A DNA stretch of 64,000 nt from Callaeas wilsoni. Taxonomy: Eukaryota > Chordata > Aves > Passeriformes > Callaeidae. A model generated the notes under the pieces. It worked only from the letters and a program-made list of their open reading frames with translations. It was not told the DNA's origin and searched no databases. The stretch is taken from the NCBI GenBank assembly GCA_013398955.1, contig VWPU01004623.1:124001-188000 (forward strand). Reading direction: 5' to 3'. The translations under genes and the position numbers were made by a program. This document shows positions 38,001 to 50,000 of this stretch, piece by piece; the stretch's first letter is position 1; each line of letters starts with the position of its first letter.

Positions 38001-41000
38001 GGGTCTAGGTAGGGGTAAGCTCATGGTGAAGCCTTTTTTTCTGTTAAGGCACTTAATCAAGATCCATTTCCTTTGCAAGGCACCTATTTTCATGACACTT
38101 ACAGAAACTTAATTTATTCTGAGACCTTTTCTCATTTGATTCCCAAATTACTCTGTGGACAATCGCAGACAGGTAAACACATACATACACACCACTGTGT
38201 TTGAATAAGCCCAGCTCCCCTAGGAACCAGACCGAAATGCAGAGCTGCTTTCTTCCCCATAATAAAGGCTGACTGATGGTTCTTATTAGTAGACATTGTA
38301 TTCTTTTGTTTAAACTTCAAAAAACTTCAACATGATTTTTTTAAGGTCTTTTTTTCTTGCTGACCATCCACCTCAACTAATTTTATATGTTGGGTTTTCA
38401 TCAGATACATCTATGCTTTTAGGTCTCTTAAGGAGACAAATAATTAAATGTCTACAAGTGATAAGATGTGAATCCTTCCAGCCATTCACCATGACTTCGT
38501 AGCTTGACCCATTTAGATTTATTTTTTTAAATTTAGGATTTATTTAATAATAGTAGTATTGTCCTACCAACAGACAATGCAGTTTTGTATCACATTAAAG
38601 AGGGACTAACACTGTATTGTAACAGTTGCTGAACTCCTGAGAAATGCCCTTATTATTCCCGTTAAAAAAAAAAAAAAAAAGAAATTTAAAACAAAATTTA
38701 TATAAGAAAAGATAATTTTCCAAAGTATCAAACTGAAGCTCTTGACCAATATCTGTCACTGGTCAGTGTTGGGCTTCTGAACTGGGAAGAGGTGAAAGGG
38801 ATCATCAGCCTGAAACAATCCCTTCTTCCACAATAGAGAACTCCATAGGCAGGATCATGGTGGAATGTTCTGTGATTCAGTTATTTCTGAATTTTTGCAA
38901 TCCAACTTTTAAAGAAACATTATCCTTTCCACTTAAGAGAGTCCTACCACAACTTAGCAACTAGAAATAGTCAATTAGGAGAACTCATTGAACTACTGGT
39001 TGGGCACATTCACTGCCAGCCTATGTTTTCTGTCCAGATATGCACTGCCAAAAAAAATTAAGTCCTTTGAGCACCATTGGCTGGCAAATGTTTAAGTGTC
39101 TCTGTAAATTTTTTTGCAGTTCTGAAGCTGCTGTCAAAGTGGTTGGTGAAAACAGTCCATATGGTGTTTGGTGCTAGCAGAAATCACATATGTAGGTCAG
39201 AGAGGGCTCAATTATCAGCTGTTTCACAGTCTTTATGGACAACTGCTTTCAGTGCCTTCAGTTCTGATAGCACAACTGGATCATGCCTAATTTGGAGTCT
39301 GTCAATTGAGAATACTCGTCTAATAAGATGACTCAGTAGCTAATATGCATGTCACTGTTGAACAAAAATTAGAGAGGCTTCTCTTTCGTGATATTTACAT
39401 TTTGAAATCAGCTTATATGTTTTTCATCATTCACCTTTTCCTTCCTGTGGAACAAACACTTCTGTGATGCAGCAGCTGCTGAGAAGTCCTTTGTAGACAC
39501 CGAGAAGGTGGAGCCCAAGCTTAGCAGGTTCTGCCGGCTGTTCTTCTGAGTTCCACCCGGGATTTCTTCTACAGCGCTGACCGACCTTCAAAGGAAATGC
39601 CACAGTGAGCAAAATATATAACACGCAATCAACACAACACTGATTTGGGGACAGACAGCTTAAGGTGCAGTAACTACTGGAATACTATGAAGTCCAGGGC
39701 AATGTCTCTTATAAGCGCCTAAATGCTTTTTACAGAAAAAGATTAATTTAAGAGGAGTAATATTACTGGTGCCCTTTATAAAGAAATCTAAACTCTGCTT
39801 TGATTCAATAGAGTCAGGTTTGTTTCTTTTTTTCATTTGGTGATTCAGATGTAGCTAGTTTAAGCTTGGTGAAGCCAACAGGGAAAGAATTTAGTGGCAT
39901 TCCCTTCTGGGAATTCCACAGGATGAAGCAAATTCCTCATTTCTTATTTTCTCAAGAAAAAGCTTCAGAAAACCTTAACGTTTGTTGTTACATTATTCAG
40001 AATTTTCCAGGAATGAGATCTAAATTATTTGAATACTAAGTCATTGGATACATTAATGCCCTAGGAAACTGAGGGTATTTTCAAATTATTAAGAAAAAGA
40101 TGTGTGAAATCTCAGACCAGAAAGCTGTCTTTGTTACTGTAGTTTTAATGCTGAAAGTAGTGGTGTTTTCCATGTGAACAGATGTGTATCTTTAGAATAA
40201 ACTTCAAATATACTATGTAGTCAATGAAGAAAGAATGATTATGTTGTTCAGAAGGAGAGGTTTGTTGAGGTGGATTTTTTGTTAATTACGTTTTTTCAAC
40301 AAATGCCAAAGACACATGGAAGCTTTTTCATTATCCCAAAGTTTCATCCTTTTCTTTTGCACGTGCAGATTTTCTTCAGGAAACTATTCAAGGAATTTCT
40401 AAAACTTTTTAACAAATTAACTGAGTAGTTTCTCATCTCTTCTGCCTAGTATCCAATGACAGGGAACATGGGAGTGGTTCAAAGCTGCACCAGGTGGGGT
40501 TCAGAGATGATGTTAGGAACCATTTCTTTACTTAGAAGGAGACCAAACACTGGAACAGGCTTCCTAGAGAGATGGTCACTGGTCCAAGCCTGTCAGTTTT
40601 TAAGAGGCATTTGGACATGCCCTTAATAACATGCTTTAACTTTTGGTCAGCCCTCAAGTGGTCAGGCAGTTGGACTAGATGATTATTGTGAATCTCCTGT
40701 CCTGTCCTGTCCTGTCCTGTCCTGTCCTGTCCTGTCCTCTCCTCTCCTCTCCTCTCCTCTCTTCTCTCCTTGTCCTTGAAGTTCTATGGGAGGTAGCTTG
40801 CTGGAAATTTGGAGAACAGAGTTCATCTTTCAGCAGGGGAGGGGAACTTATTCTTGGCAGCATGATGTTAGATCAGGCATATTAAGGTCATGTCCAGGTC
40901 GCTAGTTGGAGGCATGGCAATTGCTCCAAAATATGCAGTAAATAAATCCTCTGTTATTCATATAACTGCCAGATATATGATGCATATATAGATGTGTACG

Positions 41001-44000
41001 TGCACACATATAAATGAATGTGTTTGTAGTTAGACAGATAGACAGAGACTCCTTTCTTGACAAAAGCAGCCACTAGCCTGCAACCTGCTTGGAGATCTCT
41101 CTTGTTGCAGTTTTACAGGTGTACTGGGATATCTCATATTGCCCAGATTATCATGGCTGATTTATCAGGAAGTTCAAACTATTTACTTGGGACACATTTA
41201 ATTGGGAGTTGTTCTAAACTGAGCATTTCCTGTGGGCCTGAATTACTCGTGTCATGGTTAAAAGAAGAAACTCCTGTTTAACTGGGTCAAGAAGCCAATT
41301 TAAATGGGATGTCTGTAGGGATTATATGATGCTTAACTGTGGGATTCTGGTCTTTGTGGTGCCTAGAGTCTGACAGTACTTACATCTCTTCTTCATTTGG
41401 AAACAGCCATGATTATAGCTGCACTGTGCTAACACCCAGTCTAGAAAACTCTTGTTTGGCAGCAGTGGTGCTTCCCTGGCTTTTGAAAAGGAGTTAGTGT
41501 CAGTTGTACAGTTCTCAGTTTTCTTTGTCAATGCCTGCAGGGCTGCTGTCCATGCCATGGCTGAAATGAGGCTAATCCTCATGACAGAGCAGAGGTCTTC
41601 ACTGCTTGTGTCCCTGGGTTACCTATAACTCCCCAGTAAAGTGGCAGTGCAGGGCTGGATATGACTGACACAAGTGAGAAAAATCAATCTAAGGACTGAG
41701 GTGGAAATGCAAATGAAAATTACGGAACATATACATGGTCTGACGTAACCGCTGCGGAACACATAGGGTATAACAGCACTTTAATGCGAGAGCAAGGCAA
41801 GACCACATCCAAAATCTGAATGTGGACAAATAAGGACTCTGACAAAATGCCTTGACAAGAAAACTGATGACTAATCATACCTTTTCAATATATTTTTCCC
41901 TTCACAAAATTATATAATCATTTAGGTTAGAAAAGACCTCTAAGATCATCAAATCCAGCCTTTGACAGTCTCTGTGGGGCAGTTTCCCAGTTGTTTCGGT
42001 CACAGAGGGCTAGTGCTGCTTCCCTGCCTGGTGGAGACACAGCTGGGGGCAGCTCTTCTGGGGGGCATCCCTGGCATCTGGCAGGACACAGTGGTACAGA
42101 GTAAATGTGGAATCCTGAATTTGCTTGTTGTGTATGGATTGTTCAGGGCCCAAGTTCCATTTCACTAGAGCTTTTGGACTGTTCCACTTGGAACCAAACC
42201 AAGTCTAGGTGAACGTTATTTATTTATTCTACATATTATGTATTTATTAAGGTATTTATTGTATATAAATAGTATGTATTATCAAAATAGGTTCAGATGG
42301 CAATTCAGGCATTTTCTGGTACTGGCATTGCCACACTAATTGTCTGCTTCACTTGGTTATAAAACACCTTCCATCTTGTAGAAATTGGAATTGAGCTTAC
42401 CTGTTTATGAAGAGCTTGTAGCTACTTTGTGTCCTTGACCCACTAAGTGTGGTGTCACATGATCTGTGTGTCTCTGGAACTCTCCCTGAAATAAATAAAG
42501 GAAATTTCAAAATTCAAGCGGTAGTAGCAGCACTCAGCATCAGATGTTGGGACAATTACAACAGGGAAGAAATTTAGACTGGCAACTTCCTCTCTTGTGT
42601 CCTCGCTTGGACATGATAAATGGCTATTTAATAAGGTTCATGAATACTACGCCAGCAGTATTCCCAGTTCCCTAGTTATTGCTACTTCCTCTTCATAACC
42701 CTGTATGTGAATGTAATTTGGAAAACAGCTGTGTAGGTACAATGGCTGTCATTTCCATCTGTATTGGGGGTAATTTGTGAAACAGCTTTTTCTCTTCAGA
42801 TATTATGCTCACTTTTTTTCTTCTATTTCCAGGCATAAAATGGGCAGAAAAAGGCATGAAACTTCTCTGGCTTAATCAGAGTAGAATATAAAATCAATGA
42901 AAAGAAAATGATTGTATCTATTCCACCAGTTACTTTCTATGTTAAATATATTGTGAATGTTTTTACATCATAAAAACCTGGTGGGAGTAGTGGATGGTTC
43001 GTGGATCCTTAGCAAATAAGGATTGCATTGTTTTTCACTTTCCATGATCTCTGTTGCTACAGAATGGACAGGTGTTGCTTTGCCCAAATACATGAAGGTT
43101 GAAGTTTAGAGGCAGAACCAGAGAAAGTTATTCAAGTGGTAGTTCTATGAATGTTTCTTGAACTCTTTCAGGAAGGGTGAGATTGACTTTTTCTTCACTT
43201 GGATAATTTCATTGATCTTGTTTGAGGAATTGTGTATCAAACTATTACATAAGCAAGATGATAGACATGATAAGCTGTGTGGAAGCAATCGTTTAGATAA
43301 AACATTCATGCACTACACCCTGAGATTTCACCCTGAATTCCAACATGAAAATGTGACACCAAATTCTAGTGTACCAACCAACCAACTGCAATTTTAAAAC
43401 TTAGAAAATCTACAGTTGCACTGCTAAAATAAGCATAAACATGTGGGGTTTTTTCAAGCTGCAGATGGTAGTGACAAAATGTGAGATTTGAGATAAGCTA
43501 GTTACCAAAGTTAAGATTCAATCCTGCATTCTGAAACTACATGCTTTTTAATGAGAAAACCTTGCAAAATTCTCCACTTACACTGCGGTTTTCACATAAT
43601 TGTATAAATCTATTTCAACAAGCACATAAAATTCCCCCTAGTCTTTCTATGTCAGCTGTTACAGCAGTGGGACAGCTTGGCTATTTTCAGTGGCCAGACT
43701 GCCATGCTTTGATCACAAATCCAACACACACCTGACATTAAATTAAAGTGTATCCTTCAAAGAAGCGTAGCTTTACTATATGTTAAATGAGCTTCTAATG
43801 TACAGTCTTGATAGATATTGATCTCCTTTGATAATGGTGCTCTACTAGATGGTAATATTTCTCTTCAAAGAATGCTTTTTTAAAAAATATATTATTTCAT
43901 GAAAGAATGTCTGTGACAAACAAGCTCTCACATTCTGTGTTTAGTCATGTATTTTTAGAATCTTGTCTTGCATAATCCTGAGTATGAACAGCTGCCAGTG

Positions 44001-47000
44001 TTTCAGTGGAGACTGAGACATGCACAAAGTCACTGGAATGAGCCTTTGTCAAGTTAATGACCAAAATTTTTTTGAAAGTGCTTACAAAACAGGCTTCTGT
44101 TCTGAGTTTCCCTTCACTGTATTTGACTGTGTATGTGACTGACACGTGTGTGTCACTCAGGGAGCAGCTGCAGTCTCAGGTTTTTATTGCTGCTGATATT
44201 GATTGCAATTCTGGAGCTTCAGAAAAGCACCTCGCAGGAGGAGAACATTAACATGAGTAACCTCACTTTCCTCATCCTTGGGCTGAGGGTTTAGGGCTGA
44301 GAAGCTATGACGTGATGGGTTTTTTCCCCAGGATAAATTCTCTCTGAATTATGTCCTCATAGAACATTCAATCTTAGGTATTATTTATAGATTCAACTGA
44401 TTTCAGAGCTGACATCTTGACATTGCCCACCATATGCATTTGTGGGGTAGCCCCACCTTTTCTGTATCAAGACCCCATGTGCTAAAAAGATGTCAGGCTT
44501 TGTGATCTGCTGAACAGCTTTACCTGGCAAAGGGGGCATGAAGCAAGAAAGAGGTGATATTACATGGTAACCAGGGAATGTATCGCTTTACAATAGGACA
44601 CAAGTGAAAAACAATCTAATATAAAAGTATCTTTCTTCTCTACAACTTAGCACAAATATGACAACCTCCGTAGTCACATAACCACAAATTGCATGGGAGT
44701 GTCTATCACCTGGTACATGGTGAGTCCCACTCTTCAGGGGACAAAAGAGATGAATAAATAATTCAAAAACATAATCTTTTGTAAAAATCTTACCTCTCCT
44801 GAGTCCTCTGTTAGACAGTATCAAAGATGTACTTTCAGAAATACTATTAGAGTCACTGTAATCCACAGAGAGTTGTCTGTAATCTTCTGTTGACTGACTA
44901 TAGTTCATTAATCTGGACCCTTTATCTGGAAACAGAAAGGAAATGTGGTGAATCATATATTTTGATTATAAGTCCTTGTATTTGCATGTTAATGTAAATA
45001 ACGTTTGGATTGACTAATTTTTATACAGTCCACATTCGTCTGTCTTCTAACCCTCACTCCAATTCCTTAAAAACTGAGGAAAGCTTGGTAACTTCATTCT
45101 ATTACTTTCATAATCTTATTCTGACCAAAATTAGTTTTCATAGTTCTCAACTATTCCATATAAAACAAATCTAATACATTAATTCTATTCTACATGTTTA
45201 ACTGAAAGGTTACAGTGTGCAGATAGCCTGCAAAGTTCTTATTCCTTATACTCTGAGGTCCAAAACCTTGAGCTATAACTTCTTCTTTCTGTGTGGAGGG
45301 TGGACAATGCCCAGACAGAATCCACTACCAGAGTCAGATGCAGAAATTCCATTAAAGGGTTATCCTAACTGATCAGGATTTACATATTTTTCTTGCATTC
45401 TGACTTTACTTTGTTTGCATTCTCTCTTGTCCTTTTGCAGCATCTCTGAAGCATAATTTCTAATTTTAAAAAAAAAAAAAAGGAAGAAATGGAATGCTGT
45501 CTTGCAAAGTGCAGCTCACACATTTTCAATGTAATTGGCACCCTAATTCATTGAAGTTCTTTGTCAAGTGTTAGCCAAGTGACCTGAATCACTGGCAAAC
45601 AGAGATCACACCAGATACATAATCTCTAGAACCAGTGTAAGGAAACTGGCAAGAATTTGTGGCTAATGTGGGGCTGAAGATGGGGCCATCCCTTTTGGCA
45701 GCAGCAGAATTTTTACCTACTTTTGCAAATGTGAATCTACAAGCTCAATTTTTGAGTAAGTGAGCCAATATGGCTTAGGGGTGGTTTGTCTGTATGTTTC
45801 CAAAAGAATCCCCTTTTCTTATAACCAATAATACCTAGTAGAAATGTTCCACATGTATTTAAGTCTGTGTTTGATTCTAGCTGATGCAACGGAGCATATG
45901 TGTGATTTGCTGAATAGGAATTGTATTGCTCATATGCCTAGTGTTGAGCATATCCCAAAAAAATCCTGCATAGCTTGGGGCAGCTTCCCCTTGCCCCAAA
46001 ATCAGAGATCTCTGTCAAAGTGAACAGTCCAGTGTAGACACTAGAAAAAAGATACTGTTTAAAATTACTCTGAGGGATAATAAATCTTGATCTTAGTCAA
46101 ATGAAATACAAAATTGGTATATACTGGTTTATTTATATAGTGAGCAGGACTTGGCCTTGTGTCTTGAAATCACTCGAACAATTAATGTGTAAATTTATAA
46201 AACATCTTTTGAATAGAAAATTAAACTCAAATCAAAAAGAAACCACAAATCTTTGTTTGAGTAATCAAATAGGAGAGATGAATATATATTCCTTAATGAC
46301 AGGAGGATAACCTCACAGAATCCTACCTTAAAAAATACACTGGAGTACACAAAGTACAAAAGCAGTTTTGAAAGCAGAGGTGTTTTATATGCACAGGTTT
46401 TATGCAAAGTGCTATAAGAGTCAAATCTGTGCAAGCTGATTTGTTATCATTGCTTCACAGCCCTGAGACTACTGTCCTTTGTGGAAATAAGGAAAAGAAA
46501 CCTCACTGACTTGCCTCAGAGTCTTTCCATTAGGAAGTAATTTATATGTAAAGCAATAACTATCCTATCCAACACTACATATAATCACTACAGCATGAAA
46601 TTAAACAATTAATCTACCTTGGGAAAGACACAGAAAAGGCTGGCTGTATCCTTATTAGAGAGTTCACATTATAAATCTTTCTTTACCTTGGTGAAAATTC
46701 ATCTGGGATGACAGTGTTGAGGTGTCCGATATTTTTTCGTGCAGCCTTTTCCTTATCACATGACTTCTGTTCAGCCGAGAGGCTGTGCTGTCCTCGGTGA
46801 CCACTTGCTCTGTCTAGAAGGCAGTAAGATTGAAAGTCAATGTTATATGATATGTGAACTTCAGACTCCCACAGTGAAGTGATCCTTGCCCTCTGGCTGC
46901 CAGAGGCTGCTGATTTGCCTTGTATAAGCAACTTCATTTTCTCAGATTAACATGAAGCGGGACTGAGTATGTTGGCTCCATGCTCTCATGCTAGCTAAGT

Positions 47001-50000
47001 TTAAAAGGGGACAGCCTCTGTTATAGTAGTAAAGAGAGTAACAAAGAGTGCAAGGGGAAAAATTATTCTCAGAATCTTAATGAATACTGGTTGAAAACAA
47101 AAAATTCTGATGTGTTTTCTTCTGTTGTCATTCAGCTTTTCAACAAAAAGGTTTTTTGATATTTCAAATTTTGAAAAAACTCAGGTGCTGACATATTAAA
47201 GACCTCAAGTGGTCAGGCTTGATTGCACAGCAAATATTCAGTTCCACTCGAGGACAATGAATTAATTTCCTAACATGATGTAAATGAGATTTCTTTGAAT
47301 TGTTTGAAGTCTGAAACCAGAGTGGCAATGGAGAAATCTTTACTGTTGTGTAAAGTCCATTCCTTTGGCCAATGTGAGGTTTCTGTAAAGGTAATGATTG
47401 CTTCCATACTAACCAAAGAAATTAGGATACTGTAAGTACAAAAGCTGGATCACTTCCCAGGAGTGTAGAAGTGGTGTGTGAGACAGCTTCATTGCTTTAT
47501 TTGCTTGTACGTGTGCCCACACAATTTCCTGCCTAGAAATTTAGAACCAAATCTCACTTCCTTAATCCATAAAAACATTAATTTTGGTAATCACTCATCA
47601 GTGTCCGGTGTTGCTGCACACCTCTCTCACCACAGAAAAGGAGTATGAGAGTAGTACCTACCTCGCTGACACTTCCCACTGCAAACTGAACCATTTTCTT
47701 TATGTAGAATTTTGCTGGTAGGGAAGCAGATTCCTTCTGATGTGCTTCACATGCTTCCAGAATTGATTCAGGAGAAAGTCTTCTATGTGGCAGATCTTCA
47801 CACAGTGTCAGCAAGAGTGTATGTAGTTGGTCGCTCAGCTGGAGGGACTGAGTCAAAATAGAGGTACTGTTAAATGACATCTCCCAGGGGACTGAAATCC
47901 TGTGTAAACTGGGACCAAGAATTTCTGTAAGCCTTTCACTCTGGGTGAGAAACATGCACCGAATTCCTTTAGACTTTGGGAAAATTCTGGACAAGCAGCA
48001 TAACAGCACTAAATGAACCCCTAGTGGGATCCAGGATAGCCTTGGAGGGAATTGACATCTCCAAGAATGATCATCAGCCCAGTTAGGGGCTTCTTGATGA
48101 CAGACAGTTCAGTTTGCTCCAGAGCTTCGTTAATTAGACTGTGAATCAAAGATTCATGCAAGTAAGATATGTGGTAGCATTAGCTTTAAAAAGGTGAGGA
48201 GTTATACCAGGCAAAACTGTTGTCATAGATACCACATATATTTTAGGGCCACTTAGCTTATAAAGCCTTTTCTCTTAGAATGTGAAAGGGAGGTTAAATC
48301 CACCAGAAGCCTGTGCTGTCCAAATTGAGAACAAGCAACCAAAAGCATCAATATAGAAATGGAGCAAAATGTATGTCACAAGTCTTTGCAAGGATTCTGG
48401 GTAAGCAAGAAATTTATAATTTCAGCTAGCAGAGATACTGATAGAATTTGCTCAGAAATAAGGAGAGTTACTTAGTTTTATTCTTGCATCCTGTTTTTGA
48501 AAAAGCACATAAATGTGCCCAGCACCACAATCATGTGAACACGGTTTTGTTTTAGTCCTGCCTGCCTTAGAATAATAGAATCATAGAATAATTTAGGTTG
48601 AGAAAAACCTTTAATATCATTGAGTCAAATCATAAACCTAACACTGGCAAGTCCACCACTAAATCATGTCCCTAAGTGCCACATTAAAACATCTTTTAAA
48701 TATATCCAGGAATGAGATTCAACCACTTCCCTGGATAGTTTGTTCCTAATTGTCTTGGTATAAATAATCTTCTCCCTTAAAATCAAGGTATGATTCATCT
48801 TAATAAGAACAATTCTGGTTGTTTTGAAGAAACAGAAGAAAAAAAAAAGGAAAGAAAGATGAGCTCCAACTAAATTCCCTGATTTGGTGAACTGGTACTT
48901 TTGGTGAAGCTTAGACCTTGACACAAGCTCTTCAATTCTTTCTAGTGGTCCAAGACATAAAGCCCCTCTTAGTGATACTTCAGACTATGCCTCTCATTCT
49001 TTGAACCTACCAGAATAAAAGAAAATAAAAATGTTTGTGTTACTGGCCTGGTTTGGAGGAACCTGGTAATCTGCTGACCAGTAGAGGGTCATTCCTAAGG
49101 AATACACCAGCATCTGTCAAAACAGAAAGGGAAACCCTGTGTGAAATCAATCCTTAGTATAGAAAAGCCTCGTACTATTTACACCATCTTTTTGTGTCTT
49201 TGGTCGCAAAATGGTAGAAGTCAAACAGATGATCCTTTTTAAAAACTAGACTAAACGTATGTAGAAGAAAAATAGTGACTCTTAGCTTATGGACTAGGTT
49301 GCATGCAATTAGTACTGCTCAGCTTGAGGGGCTGAGCCAGGCTGCCCTCTGTTCAATGATGCCAGGAGCAGGGAAAGAAATTTGAACTCCTTTCTTAATT
49401 TTGAAGCTCTCACATTGCTGATTAAAGTTCTCCCCTACCTGTGGGACTGACTAGCAGTTATATGCAGGAAAATAATTACGAGACTAAAAGCTGCCTATTC
49501 CACAGCTTCACTTTTCTGCCTAGTGTCTAAGTGGTCAGTTAGGTGGGAATCCAAAAATACTGTGTTCTGCCTGAGGGGAGTATGTGGTCTGAGTGGTATT
49601 TAAAACTTTTAGGTGCCTGAATGTTGTATCTTACTGTCTTTCCAGAGAGACTCATTTGTCAGAGAGAAGAAAAATAAATTGTTAACAAAGCTGAACATAT
49701 TTCTGACTTCCTGAGACTGCTTCCACCCTCTGCTTGTACAGATACTGCAGTTCTGCTGCTTCTGGGATTTCAGTTACCATATCTGCTTGAACACCATGTC
49801 GTAGAAATATTCTTCATTTCTATGGGCCTTTACAAATAATGCATTTCTACAGGCCGTTAAGGACTGATGTTCAAAATTGATTTTGATGTTGACATGCATG
49901 CTAATCCAATGGCAAGCTGCAAGATACATGTAAATCTTTCTAACTATAGCCTAATTTGATTAATTTTATTAGAAATAGGATGTGACAGTAGGTGCCTGGT

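Larger units (their letters stand above)
39586..42400. other. Intron between coding exons 7 and 8
   Basis: This intron holds two CR1 remnants (about 40.5 and 41.9 kb), a pentanucleotide microsatellite and a short AT/GT dinucleotide-rich stretch near 40.98-41.05 kb. There is no exon. Confidence 0.7.

Noticed and set aside
40675..40863. Minus-strand frame with repeated Gly-Gln-Asp-Arg-Thr units
   Set aside because: It is the translation of the pentanucleotide microsatellite.
47578..48009. 143-codon frame starting at 48009 as a separate gene start
   Set aside because: Only the part from 47847 matches the KIND domain. The upstream codons are intron before a clear acceptor.
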